DNA of 48,522 bases from Acinetobacter lwoffii (GTDB lineage: Bacteria > Pseudomonadota > Gammaproteobacteria > Pseudomonadales > Moraxellaceae): NCBI RefSeq assembly GCF_024129435.1, contig NZ_JAMXXN010000023.1, positions 1 to 48,522 of the forward strand, in the 5' to 3' direction. Of this stretch, positions 29,220 to 38,218 are shown piece by piece. The notes below the pieces were generated by a model. It did not search any database, was not told where the DNA came from, and saw nothing but the letters and a program-made list of their open reading frames with translations. Positions within the stretch are counted from its first letter, which is position 1. Each line of letters starts with the position of its first letter. Both the position numbers and the translations under genes were made by a program.

Positions 29220-29930
29220 TTAAGCCAGATCGGCTAAAAATTTTAAAATTGGCTCAACGAGTAACTTGGTATCAAAAAGGATGGCATCGTGCGTGCCCTG
29301 TATTTTTACCAAATTCAGATTTTGGGTTGTTAAAAACACGGATTCTTGACTAACTTTGTAAGGAACCAACATATCATTCTCGGAAAATATAAATAGCATC
29401 TTGACTGAATGATTTTTTAAGATATCCACTAGATCTAATTGCTGCAATAGATAAAGATGCTTAACCTGATAGTTTAAATCAATACTATTTAACTGTTGGT
29501 GCAATAATTTTGCACGTTCACGCGCTGCTGCGCCAGCTAAAGTGACCAAGGTACAGAAGCGCTGCATCCCGCGTTTTGGATCAGCCAGTATGGAGGATTT
29601 AAATTGTGTATATTGTTCAACTGGCATTGCCTGTGGCCATGCTTCGTTGGCCACGAAACAGGGATTTGACATACAGCAAATCACTGGCTTGGCAATTTTC
29701 AATTGTTGCTGGATTTCATTAGCCAGCAAAAGTGCCAACTGTCCACCCAAAGACCATCCCATCAAGACATCAAAAGAACTCGCCTGCCTAACTTTTTCGG
29801 CCAAAATACTTTCTACGTTAGGATCAAAAATATCCCATACTTCAACTTGATGCTGCTGCCGTAACTGTTCTACAAACGGGGTTAAGACCGCTGTTCCTAG
29901 CCCCCAACCCGTAATCATCAGTATCTTCAT
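29220..29930 (-). CDS. bioH: Alpha/beta hydrolase, probable pimeloyl-ACP methyl ester esterase (BioH-like)
   Basis: 236 residues. N-terminal oxyanion-type motif ITGWGLG. The nucleophile elbow MGWSLGGQ (Ser60) is identical in its core to the GWSLGG of E. coli BioH. The acid is Asp in SENDMLVPY and the His in QGTHDAILFD. It would hydrolyse the methyl ester made by BioC to release pimeloyl-ACP. Placement between bioB and bioA supports this. It is somewhat shorter than E. coli BioH (256), and BioG/BioV-type isofunctional esterases are alternatives, so the symbol is by function and context. Confidence 0.72.
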   Translation of the reverse strand: MKILMITGWGLGTAVLTPFVEQLRQQHQVEVWDIFDPNVESILAEKVRQASSFDVLMGWSLGGQLALLLANEIQQQLKIAKPVICCMSNPCFVANEAWPQAMPVEQYTQFKSSILADPKRGMQRFCTLVTLAGAAARERAKLLHQQLNSIDLNYQVKHLYLLQQLDLVDILKNHSVKMLFIFSENDMLVPYKVSQESVFLTTQNLNLVKIQGTHDAILFDTKLLVEPILKFLADLA

Positions 29931-29944
29931 TTTGTCTGTTCCAA

Positions 29945-29979
29945 TAAAAAAGGGACCAATTCAAGTTGAAATGATCCCT
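29945..29979 (-). terminator. Hairpin with T-run after bioB
   Basis: On the minus strand AGGGATCATTTC and GAATTGGTCCCT pair with one mismatch and a T-G wobble, followed by TTTTTT. It separates bioB from bioH-A-F-C-D. With only about 15 bp to the next start, full termination would starve the downstream genes, so attenuation or read-through is likely. Confidence 0.6.
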
Positions 29980-29996
29980 GTTTGTTACACGATTAA

Positions 29997-30986
29997 TTAA
30001 GCAGGTTGCATCGCATCTACAGCCAATTCTTTAGCTGTTTTCTTGGCAGCTTCAGCTTTTAAGCCTAATTTAGCAAACAAGGCTTTGTCTTTACCTTCAC
30101 CACTGTTCGGGGCAGTAAGCAATTTATCACCTGAAAATAATGAGTTAGCTCCAGCCATAAATGCCAGTGCCTGATCAGAGTCAGAGAGAGATTCACGACC
30201 TGCCGACAAGCGGATATAACTCTTCGGCATAATAATCCGTGCTACCGCAATAGTACGAATCCAGTCAATCACATCCAGTTTTTCAACATCGGCCAGTGGT
30301 GTGCCTTCAATAGGAACCAACATATTTATGGGCACCGAACCCGGGTGAATCGGCATAGTCGCTAGTTCAAACAACAAACCGACTCGGTCTTGTACGCCTT
30401 CGCCCAAGCCGACAATACCGCCACTACAGACATTAATTCCGGCATCACGTACATGATCAAGCGTATTTAAGCGTTCATCAAAGCTACGTGTACTGATGAC
30501 ATTGGCATAATATTCACGTGAGGTATCAAGGTTGTGGTTGTAATAATCTAGCCCTGCATCTTTCAGACGTTCCGCTTGTGAGGCATTCAGCATTCCTAGA
30601 GTCATACAGGTTTCCATGCCCAGTTTCTTGACTTCCTGCACCAGTTCCAGCACATACGGCATATCGCGTTCATGCGGATTACGCCATGCTGCGCCCATGC
30701 AGAAACGGGTCGAACCGGAAGCTTTGGCCTGTTTGGCTTCAGCAATCGCCTTTTGTACTTCTACGCGTTTTTCAATTTCCAGATCAGTATCGTAATGTGC
30801 AGATTGCGAACAGTATTTACAATCTTCCGGACAACGGCCCGTTTTAATTGAAAGCAGAGTACTGACCTGAACAGTATTCGGTTCAAAGTTTTGGCGATGA
30901 ATTTGCTGTGCCTGAAACAGTAAATCCATTAAAGGCAAGTCATAAATTTCTTGTATTTCGGCACGTGACCAATCATTACGGATCAT
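29997..30986 (-). CDS. bioB: Biotin synthase
   Basis: 329 residues, radical SAM. It inserts sulphur into dethiobiotin. The cluster motif is Cys52-x3-Cys56-x2-Cys59 in [16 protein letters not shown]. Other conserved parts are [53 protein letters not shown] and [10 protein letters not shown]. The start at 30986 has no strong SD. Upstream lie an AT-rich leader and a 29-bp palindrome. Confidence 0.95.
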   Translation of the reverse strand: MIRNDWSRAEIQEIYDLPLMDLLFQAQQIHRQNFEPNTVQVSTLLSIKTGRCPEDCKYCSQSAHYDTDLEIEKRVEVQKAIAEAKQAKASGSTRFCMGAAWRNPHERDMPYVLELVQEVKKLGMETCMTLGMLNASQAERLKDAGLDYYNHNLDTSREYYANVISTRSFDERLNTLDHVRDAGINVCSGGIVGLGEGVQDRVGLLFELATMPIHPGSVPINMLVPIEGTPLADVEKLDVIDWIRTIAVARIIMPKSYIRLSAGRESLSDSDQALAFMAGANSLFSGDKLLTAPNSGEGKDKALFAKLGLKAEAAKKTAKELAVDAMQPA

Positions 30987-31078
30987 CTTGTCTGCATCAT
31001 CTAAAATTCCATTGAGTAAATCATACGCTGTTTTTTTTATTTTTCTTTAGCGTTTTCTTTCATATTCATTGCCTGCTT

Positions 31079-31107
31079 AAAATAGCTTTAGTGTATCAAG
31101 CTATTTT
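31079..31107. repeat. Perfect palindrome upstream of bioB
   Basis: AAAATAGCTT and AAGCTATTTT flank the 9-nt centre TAGTGTATC, about 93 bp upstream of the bioB start. It could be an operator for a biotin repressor or a terminator of the lost upstream gene. BirA and BioQ sites were considered, but no firm match can be claimed. Confidence 0.45.
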
Positions 31108-31133
31108 GAAAGCTTATTTAACTCGAATCCTGC

Positions 31134-31735
31134 TTAAGCCGATGAGTCCTTAATTTGAATTGTTGGCTTATTTCGATGGGTTAATTGATATCCACATAGT
31201 GAGGCGTAAATTCCACGCAGAAATCCATGAAGACTACGTGCTTTACTCGTCAATAAATTGTATTGCCCCTTCAATAAACTGAATAATGTTTCTATCTTAT
31301 TGCGTTGTCTTAGGTGATATTCATCTGATGCACAAAGTTGAATAGCCTGCATATTCTTTCGATCATAAATAATTAAATCAATACCTTGATCTTTCAATCT
31401 AATTTTTAATTCTTGGCTGATGTAACCTCGATCCCCGTAAAGTTTTGCTTCTACACCAGCAACCAATTGCTCAACCATTTTTATGTCAGCAACATGTCTA
31501 TTCGATAAAGCAGAACAGGCAATTTCACCAAATTGATTCATCGCAATATGTAATTTACAGCCATAAAACCAGCCCATTGAGCTTCTACCATGTGATGCAA
31601 TTTGGATTAATGATTTATGACGCTGAATACGTTGATTTTTACAAATTGGCAGAGTTGTTGAATCAATCCATAAATATTGTGTACCTTGGCCTTTCATCAG
31701 TGTCACATGTAAAGCGTGTAGAGCTAATTCATGCA
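31134..31735 (-). pseudogene. IS982-family transposase, 5'-truncated
   Basis: From about MHELALHALHVTLMKG the sequence is IS982-type. It contains LWIDSTTLPICKNQRIQRHKS (first Asp), GWFYGCKLHIAMNQFGEI, AKLYGDRGYISQELKIRLKDQGI (second Asp) and RQRNKIETLFSLLKGQY (Glu), ending at TAA 31134. The N-terminal 70 or so residues are missing: the frame instead runs antisense into a TolC-type gene fragment at about 31735. This IS982 differs clearly from the one at 7963. Confidence 0.75.
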
Positions 31736-32246
31736 TACCCAATTGGCTCAAGCCAATGTGAAAGCCCAGCAAGCGGCAAAAAAACCGAATGTTTTCGCTT
31801 TTGGCGAATATAGTCTGGATCAAAATGAAAACTGGATTGTCGGAGTTGCCGCACGCTATAACCTGTTTTCCGGGATCGATAAAAACAAGAATATTCAGGC
31901 TGCCGAACTCAAACGCTCTGCTACAGAATTACTCACTGCACGCACCCAGCAAGAAATTGAAAATCTGATTTATAAATCTTATAGCGAAGCACTCAGTGCA
32001 CAGCAAAGTGATGCACTTCTGGCACAAAACTTGAAAGCCGCACAGGAAAATTTACGCATCCAAGAATTGTCTTTTAAAGAAGATATGGGCACCGCCACAC
32101 AGGTCATCGATGCACAAAATATGCTGAGCGGACTACGAGCTGAAACTGCCTTGAATGCCTACAAATATGTGATGTCACTGGCCACCCTATTACAAAGCCA
32201 TGGCTCGATTACAGAATTTCCGAACTACATTCAACATACCAATACC
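31736..32246 (+). pseudogene. TolC-family outer-membrane efflux protein, internal/C-terminal fragment
   Basis: About 165 codons: LAQANVKAQQAAKKPNVFAFGEYSL..., ENWIVGVAARYNLFSGIDKNKNIQAAELKRSATELLTARTQQEIENLIYKSYSEAL..., SFKEDMGTATQVIDAQNMLSG and YVMSLATLLQSHGSITEFPNYI. The helical-barrel pattern with heptad Ala/Gln and the R-YNLFSG strand are those of the OEP repeat of TolC-type proteins. Both ends are cut: the 5' side by an IS982 remnant and the 3' side by an IS5 remnant. The first half and any efflux-pump partners are gone. Confidence 0.75.
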
Positions 32247-32713
32247 CACTATAGATGCTAAAACTCTTCAAATACGAGCAGTTCAGCTCACAACGAATAA
32301 TGTGAGTGATTCACGAATCCTTGGGGAGTTACTTGATCAAATTCCGTTGGATGAACAGATTGATTCAGTTTATACAGACGAGGCTTATAACACCAAGCAA
32401 TGCCGTCAAGTCATTGCAGACCGGTAAGCATATGCGGTAGTTCCCTCCAGAAAAAATGCAAAGCCTTAGAAAACTACAAAAGTTCATTCGCAAGAGCGAA
32501 ATGAATTACTTCAAACCGTTAAATGTTTAGGCAGGACACTATGGAAGAAATGGTCAGGCTATTATCGGCGAAGTTTGGTCAAAACCAAAATGTATTGCAT
32601 TAAATTATTAGGCGATAAATTAACGGAATTAGGTCGACCTCATACCCAAGTTGTCACTTGAATTCGAGTAACTTAGAAAAGATCTATCTCTGAAGCCTTT
32701 ATGCAACAAAGTC
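32247..32713 (+). pseudogene. IS5-family remnant: transposase C-terminal part and right terminal repeat
   Basis: It begins mid-gene (GIDAKTLQIRAVQLTTNNVSDSRILGELLDQIPLDEQIDSVYTDEAYNTKQCRQVIADR, stop at 32427). It continues out of frame with LLQTVKCLGRTLWKKWSGYYRRSLVKTKMYCIKLLGDKL and TELGRPHTQVVT. The right end is TTTATGCAACAAAGTC (32698-32713), a degraded partner of the GGCTTTGTTGCACAAA ends at 7665 and 23911. It has stops, frameshifts and an internal deletion. Confidence 0.7.
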
Positions 32714-32937
32714 ACTCCAGATTGAGGATTTGAAAATTTATAGTGCAGTATATAAACAAATTGGTTCAGGAGCACAAAAGTAAGGTAATAACATCTTTTT
32801 TTAACAGTGATATTTTATTGTTCCCTACTTCTTACATTAAACTTTTATTTGTAGATTTACCTATCATTAACTCATTTTTCATTTGGATTTCCTATTATAT
32901 TGAGATTGCTTTAAGAGATATTAAACAATAATATTAC

Positions 32938-32952
32938 TGATAATTATTATCA
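32938..32952. promoter_or_regulatory. Fur box before the siderophore receptor operon
   Basis: TGATAATTATTATCA is a perfect 7-1-7 palindrome matching the Fur core, ending 15 bp before the receptor start. It predicts iron repression of the downstream five genes. Confidence 0.75.
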
Positions 32953-32967
32953 TTTACATTAACTAAA

Positions 32968-35124
32968 ATGTTTTATACCGTTCCTCCATCATTTAAGCTT
33001 TCTCTTCTTAGTCTTGCAATTTTAGTGTCCCAGCAAAGTTTTGCCGATGATACTCAGCAATTACCGACGATTACAGTTACAGCGGAATCAGAACAGAGTG
33101 AGCTCAGCTCCGAACAGAGTAAGGCTTATATCATCCAAAATTCGTCAACCGCCTCAAAACTGAATATTCCACTCAAGGAAACGCCGCAAACAGTCAATGT
33201 CATCACTCGCCAGCAACTGGATGACTTTGCCTTAGATAATACCCGGGAAGTACTGCGTAATGCCCCTGGCATTATTGTCAACAATCAGGAAACGGAACGG
33301 AGCTCCTACCTTGCCCGAGGTTTCGAGATTTCGAATGTTTTAGTGGATGGCGTTGGTATTCCACTCGAAGGCTATAATTATAATAATGATAATCCGGACA
33401 GTTTTTTGTTTGACCGTATCGAAGTGGTGAAAGGCGCAAATGCCTTAAATAATGGAATTGGCGATCCTGGTGCAACCATTAACATGATTCGTAAACGCCC
33501 TACTCAGGAACTTCAGGCAGCCTTGAATGCCAGTTACGGTTCATGGAATACGCAGCGCTATGAAGCAGATATATCCTCTCCTCTCACCCAGGATGGAAAA
33601 ATCAGAGGCCGTGTATTTGGCTATCAACAGAATGGTGACAGTTATCTGGATCGTTATGAACTGGAAAAAAACGGCATAGGTGCTGTTGTGGAGGCAGATG
33701 TAACTGACACAACCCTATTGACCGCAGGCTATACTGAAAGCAATCATAAGCCGAATGGTGTGAATTGGGGTTCTAATCCACTGATCAATACCGAAGGCGA
33801 GCAGCTCAGTTACTCACGGAATTATAATTACAGCCCAAGCTGGACCTATTGGGATAGCAATATTAAAAGTTACTTTGCCGAGCTTGAACAAAAACTGGCA
33901 GGCGACTGGACAGCCAAACTGACTTATGATGAAAAACGCACACAACGTGATTCAAAACTCTTGTTTCTGTCTGGAAAACCTGGCGCAAATGGCACTTCAG
34001 GTATCTTCCTCTACCCAGGCATGTATATTGATGACAATACAGAACAACAAGCCAGCCTGAGTTTTAGCGGCACCTATCCGCTTTGGGGACAACGCCATGA
34101 AGCCTCATTGGGCTATGTCTGGGCCAAAAATCGTCTGGATGAATTGGGTTATGCTGGCAGCTTTGTCAATCCGCTGACCACAGATTTAGCCAGCTTTACA
34201 CCAGAAGAACCAAGCTGGGATCTATCGAAAACCAGTGGGGAAATGCATATCCGGCAGAAGAACCAGAGCCTTTATGCTGCGACCCGACTGCATCTGAATG
34301 ATGATCTGAAACTGCTTTTAGGTGCGAACTATGTTCAGGCTGAAAGCAGTGGTAGCAGTTATGGGACCGACACCATTTATGATGAAGATAAAGTTTTACC
34401 CTATGCCGGTTTGACCTATAACTTTAGCCCTGAATATACAGGTTACCTGAGTTATACCTCGATTTTCCGTCCGCAAACCACCAAAGCAGATGATGGCAGC
34501 ATTAACAAGCCGATCGAAGGTGAAAGCTATGAAGTCGGAGTCAAAGGTTCTTGGCTAGATGACAAGCTTACCGCCACCATGGCCGTGTTTAGAACGGAGC
34601 AAAGTAATTATCCGCTTCGTGATTCTGATGGTATTCCGACTTTACGCAAGACTCAGGTTAGTGACTTGCGTTCCCAAGGCTACGAGTTCGGCTTGGCGGG
34701 ACAACTGAGCGACCATTTAAACTTAAGCTTTGGTTATACCCAGTTTAGCCTGAAAGATCTGATCAATGGCGGTGATGCGCGTACCTTCAATCCAACCCAG
34801 TCTTTTAATCTTTTAACTACCTATCAGGTGCCGCAACTTCCAAAACTGAAACTGGGCCTTGGTGTGCAGTGGCAAGATCAGACCTATCTAGATGTGCCTG
34901 AAGCAACCGCCAATGGAGTGATTACCCAGAAAGCTGGAATCATTGAGCAGGATGCTTATGCGCTCGTGAACTTAATGGCCAGCTATGAGCTGAATGAGCA
35001 TATGACCTTGCAAGCCAATGGTAATAACCTGACCAATGAAAAATATCTGTTCAATTTCCCCAATCAGCAAGGTTTTTATGGTGCACCAGCGAATTACAGC
35101 GTTGCCGTGAAATTTAAATACTGA
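32968..35124 (+). CDS. TonB-dependent siderophore receptor (FhuE/FpvA type)
   Basis: 718 residues. A signal peptide (KLSLLSLAILVSQQSFA, cut before DDTQQ) is followed by a TonB-box-like LPTITVTAE. The plug (about 60-170) has TPQTVNVITRQQLDDFAL, REVLRNAPGIIV and RIEVVKGANALNNGIGDPGATINMIRKRP. A 22-strand barrel ends in YSVAVKFKY with terminal aromatic residue. It imports a ferric siderophore, likely hydroxamate by resemblance to FhuE, but the ligand is not certain. It heads a plus-strand operon behind a Fur box. Confidence 0.88.
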   Translation: MFYTVPPSFKLSLLSLAILVSQQSFADDTQQLPTITVTAESEQSELSSEQSKAYIIQNSSTASKLNIPLKETPQTVNVITRQQLDDFALDNTREVLRNAPGIIVNNQETERSSYLARGFEISNVLVDGVGIPLEGYNYNNDNPDSFLFDRIEVVKGANALNNGIGDPGATINMIRKRPTQELQAALNASYGSWNTQRYEADISSPLTQDGKIRGRVFGYQQNGDSYLDRYELEKNGIGAVVEADVTDTTLLTAGYTESNHKPNGVNWGSNPLINTEGEQLSYSRNYNYSPSWTYWDSNIKSYFAELEQKLAGDWTAKLTYDEKRTQRDSKLLFLSGKPGANGTSGIFLYPGMYIDDNTEQQASLSFSGTYPLWGQRHEASLGYVWAKNRLDELGYAGSFVNPLTTDLASFTPEEPSWDLSKTSGEMHIRQKNQSLYAATRLHLNDDLKLLLGANYVQAESSGSSYGTDTIYDEDKVLPYAGLTYNFSPEYTGYLSYTSIFRPQTTKADDGSINKPIEGESYEVGVKGSWLDDKLTATMAVFRTEQSNYPLRDSDGIPTLRKTQVSDLRSQGYEFGLAGQLSDHLNLSFGYTQFSLKDLINGGDARTFNPTQSFNLLTTYQVPQLPKLKLGLGVQWQDQTYLDVPEATANGVITQKAGIIEQDAYALVNLMASYELNEHMTLQANGNNLTNEKYLFNFPNQQGFYGAPANYSVAVKFKY

Positions 35125-35195
35125 TTTTCAAGCTTAGCCTTAATGACATGTTCAGGGCTAAATCATCACTACATACACAAAAATAGGTAAAACAA

Positions 35196-35807
35196 ATGAA
35201 AAAAATGATCGCTTTGACCCTTGGACTGTCTATGACACTTTCAGCTCAGGCGCATATGCTTTGGCTAGAACGTGGCACAAATCAGCAGACTCATGCGTTC
35301 TTTGGTGAATATAGTGAACAGCTCAAAGAAACGCAGCAAGGTGCCCTCAAGTCTTTCAATCAGGCAAAGGCCGTTCAGGCCAAAAAAACATTTAGTCCTC
35401 AAATGCAACAGGATCATTTGCTCTATGCAACCCAAGGCCAGACCGATGTCCAGCTCACTCATGAATTGATCTATGGAGAATCATTGCTGAGCTATCATGC
35501 CAAATCCGGCAGACAAAACTTGAAAGCAGAGTCCGAACTGGATATTGTCCCGACCCAGATCAACAGCAATACATTTACGGTACTGTATCAGGGTAAAGCT
35601 GCTGCGGATGTTGAAGTCACAGTCTTTTCCCCGCAATTCTGGCTAAAAAAATACACCACCAACGGCCAAGGCCAGATTACGATCGCCACGCCATGGAAAG
35701 GTCAATATGTCATTGAAGTTGGCAAAGAAGCAGACAAGGCCGGAAAATTGAATCAGCAGGCCTATAAAAAACAGTATCTGGTAACGACTTTAAGTTTTGT
35801 TTATTAA
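35196..35807 (+). CDS. DUF4198-like periplasmic protein of the iron operon
   Basis: 203 residues. A signal peptide (MKKMIALTLGLSMTLSAQA) precedes a mature protein predicted to begin HMLWLERG, so a histidine would be at the N-terminus as in some periplasmic metal-binding proteins. The middle is polar and the C-terminal third (AADVEVTVFSPQFWLKKYTTNGQGQITIATPWKGQYVIEV) resembles the Ig-like repeat of DUF4198/NikM-type proteins. It lies 71 bp after the receptor gene in the same orientation. The role is unknown; a periplasmic metal-handling function is inferred from position and N-terminal His. Confidence 0.7.
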   Translation: MKKMIALTLGLSMTLSAQAHMLWLERGTNQQTHAFFGEYSEQLKETQQGALKSFNQAKAVQAKKTFSPQMQQDHLLYATQGQTDVQLTHELIYGESLLSYHAKSGRQNLKAESELDIVPTQINSNTFTVLYQGKAAADVEVTVFSPQFWLKKYTTNGQGQITIATPWKGQYVIEVGKEADKAGKLNQQAYKKQYLVTTLSFVY

Positions 35808-35849
35808 GTTTTTAGATTTTCATCAGTATAGATTTATTCAAGGCCAAAT

Positions 35850-36131
35850 ATGATGTCTGTTGTAGTGCAGCCACTCGCCATTTTCTATCGCTTAGGCATG
35901 AGCTTTGGGATGGGCTACTTGTGCAGTTATTTGATCGCACTCGATCTGGCTTACTTTCTACAGGCTTTTCTGCCCAAAGCAGAATCCGTCTATTTGGCCG
36001 CCGTTATTGCCCTGATTTTTTATGTCTGTTTTGTGATTGGCATCTTCTGTATCCAGAGTTTAAAAAAGCTTTCGGTCTATAGCCTGCTTCCTTTCCTTAG
36101 CTTATTTACCATCTCCCGCTTCATAGGTTAA
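35850..36131 (+). CDS. DUF3649-like small membrane protein
   Basis: 93 residues with about three hydrophobic segments (RLGMSFGMGYLCSYLIAL, YLAAVIALIFYVCFVIGIFCI, LLPFLSLFTISRFIG). Length and position between a siderophore receptor set and a PepSY membrane protein fit the DUF3649 proteins of iron-uptake operons. The stop is 3 bp before the PepSY gene start. No catalytic motif seen. Confidence 0.7.
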   Translation: MMSVVVQPLAIFYRLGMSFGMGYLCSYLIALDLAYFLQAFLPKAESVYLAAVIALIFYVCFVIGIFCIQSLKKLSVYSLLPFLSLFTISRFIG

Positions 36132-36134
36132 ACC

Positions 36135-37694
36135 ATGCATAAATCTGTCCGTCAATCCATGGCATGGCTACATTCATGGTTAGGTTTAAGTTTTGGCTGG
36201 CTGCTCTTCGCGATCTTTTTAACAGGCGCGGTCACCTATTACCGGCATGAAATCAGTATATGGATGCAGCCTGAATTTGCCTCAATACAAGTCAATCAGG
36301 AAACTGCCTTAAAATCTGCTTACAGCTATTTACAGCAGCATGCACCGGACGCCCAAAACTGGTATATCGGAGTCGCCAATCAAGATTCACCTGTGAATAA
36401 AGTCTACTGGCAAAAAGCGGATGGTGGCTATGAAGTCAAAACCCTGGATGCTCCGACAGGAAAAGAATTAAACCTCTCGGCCACCCAAGGGGGAGATTTT
36501 TTCTATAATTTTCATTTTCAGCTCTATGGTATGCCCTACACCATTGGTCGGCTGATTGTGACGATTGCTGCCTTTATCATGTTATTGACTCTGATTTCAG
36601 GAATCATTACCCATAAAAAAATCCTGACAGACTTTTTTACCTTAAGAGCATTTAAGGGGCAGCGCTCCTATCTGGATTTTCATAATGTTAGTTCAGTGAT
36701 TGCCCTGCCGTTCTTTTTGACCATGACATTTACCGGGCTGGCGATTTTCTTTTATATCGTACTGCCTTCCGGCATGAAAAAACTCTATCCAGACAATCCC
36801 TTTCAGTATTTTGAAGAAATTCGCACAGTCAATGTATTGGCCAACTCTGTGGTTCCGGTGAAAACCGAGATGCTGCCAATTCAACATTTTATTAGCACGG
36901 CGCAGCAACACTGGGGACATGCGGAATTTGACAATATCACGGTCAAGCAGCCCAATACCCAGCTGGCACACATAACCTTAACACAGCTCAAAGATCATTC
37001 CATTACCAGAAATCAGGCACAGCTCATTTTAAATGCTGCTACCGGAAAATTGCTTGAAAATACACGCAATGAAAGTGCAATTGCCACACTCAATGCCGGC
37101 ATGTATGGTTTGCATATGGCACGTTTTGCTGAACCTGCTTTACGTTTAGGATTGTTTTTCTCTGGCATATTGGGCTGCGCCATGATTGCCTCCGGTCTGC
37201 TGCTGTGGAGTCTGAAACGCCAGATTCAGAAAAAATCAGCGCGGTTTCATCTCGGACATTATTTGGTGAACCGCTTGAATATCACCATGATACTTGGCTT
37301 GCCGATTGCCATGCTGGCTTATCTCTATGCGAATCGTTTTATCAGCATCCCTGTAGGTGCACCAAATTATGAGATTTATAGTTTTTTCAGTATTTGGCTC
37401 GGCAGTTTCATTCTGGCATGTTTAACACCGCAGCAATATTTATGGAAAATTCAGCTTAAAATCCTGATTGGTACTGCTTTTATGCTGCCGCTGATCAATA
37501 TTTATTATCTCATTTTCCATGATTATATTGATTCTTTTACAACTTACTGGCCATTTCTGCGAATCGATCTGATGCTGTGGAACTTGGCACTTCTCGCCCT
37601 ATTGTTACACCAGAAAATTACCCCTATTCAGCAAAAGGCGGTCAATAAAATTCACGCCAAACTAAAAGTTACGCAACAGGAATCATCAACATGA
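36135..37694 (+). CDS. PepSY-associated TM protein (PiuB-type, putative ferric-siderophore reductase)
   Basis: 519 residues. It opens with the family signature SVRQSMAWLHSWLGLSFGWLLFAIFLTGAVTYYRHEI. After a PepSY-like periplasmic stretch come membrane segments with paired histidines (FFYNFHFQLYG, LDFHNVSSVIALPFFLTMTFTGL, GLHMARFAEPALRLGLFFSGILGC), then further helices to about residue 490. Proteins of this type are proposed to be haem-containing inner-membrane reductases releasing iron from siderophores; that is family knowledge, not shown here. The stop overlaps the next start (ATGA). Confidence 0.83.
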   Translation: MHKSVRQSMAWLHSWLGLSFGWLLFAIFLTGAVTYYRHEISIWMQPEFASIQVNQETALKSAYSYLQQHAPDAQNWYIGVANQDSPVNKVYWQKADGGYEVKTLDAPTGKELNLSATQGGDFFYNFHFQLYGMPYTIGRLIVTIAAFIMLLTLISGIITHKKILTDFFTLRAFKGQRSYLDFHNVSSVIALPFFLTMTFTGLAIFFYIVLPSGMKKLYPDNPFQYFEEIRTVNVLANSVVPVKTEMLPIQHFISTAQQHWGHAEFDNITVKQPNTQLAHITLTQLKDHSITRNQAQLILNAATGKLLENTRNESAIATLNAGMYGLHMARFAEPALRLGLFFSGILGCAMIASGLLLWSLKRQIQKKSARFHLGHYLVNRLNITMILGLPIAMLAYLYANRFISIPVGAPNYEIYSFFSIWLGSFILACLTPQQYLWKIQLKILIGTAFMLPLINIYYLIFHDYIDSFTTYWPFLRIDLMLWNLALLALLLHQKITPIQQKAVNKIHAKLKVTQQESST

Positions 37695-37963
37695 TATGGA
37701 TTGCAGTGATCGGTCTGCTTTGGCTGAGCTGTTTTGGTTTTTATGCGGTAAGTGCAAAGCAGATCCTAAAAACCCGAAAATCTCGTTACGCTTTTTTAGC
37801 TAATTTTCCTACGCACACTAAATTCACTGCGGGTATTTTCTTATTCGTCGCGATGTTTTTATTACGTACCCAGTTTAGCTCCAGTATTAGCTTTGTGGCT
37901 TTATGGGTATTTCTAAGCCCTGTACTGTTTATCTTTATCTTAAAAATGAATAAAGCATTTTAG
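37691..37963 (+). CDS. DUF3325-like small membrane protein
   Basis: 90 residues with three predicted membrane helices (WIAVIGLLWLSCFGFYAVSA, FTAGIFLFVAMFLL, FVALWVFLSPVLFIFIL). It overlaps the PepSY gene by 4 bp. DUF3325 proteins usually close operons of this layout. Function unknown; probably an accessory subunit of the PepSY protein. Confidence 0.7.
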   Translation: MIWIAVIGLLWLSCFGFYAVSAKQILKTRKSRYAFLANFPTHTKFTAGIFLFVAMFLLRTQFSSSISFVALWVFLSPVLFIFILKMNKAF

Positions 37964-38059
37964 TATTTATTTAAAATCAGAAAGTAGTAAACAGCCTAGT
38001 GCGCTACTTACATGCCCTCTATTGAACCAATCTACTCAGTATCTGCTAAACCTTGCCAA

Positions 38060-38135
38060 CCTACTTTTAAATATTTCAGATTCATTATTTTGGCTAGAAT
38101 CAGAAATTTAAATTGGTAGGTATTTGGTAGGTAGG
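38060..38135. repeat. Imperfect inverted repeat and GGTAGGT repeats before the ADH gene
   Basis: Arms at 38060-38083 and 38097-38120 pair at about 17 of 24 positions (CCTAC...GATTC against GAATC...GTAGG). A GGTAGGTATTTGGTAGGTAGG direct-repeat tract overlaps the right arm at 38115-38135. It lies about 85-160 bp before the dehydrogenase and is a candidate binding region for its activator. Confidence 0.35.
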
Positions 38136-38218
38136 ATTCTTTTTAACTTCATCCAATACTTATATTACGGTGAGGGTCACCGATAAAATAATCAATTAAT
38201 GGTAGAAGGAATCACGCC

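Noticed and set aside
32743..32931. 62-codon frame before the siderophore receptor
   Set aside because: Very AT-rich, no ribosome site, no recognisable family, and it runs into the Fur box region; most likely chance.
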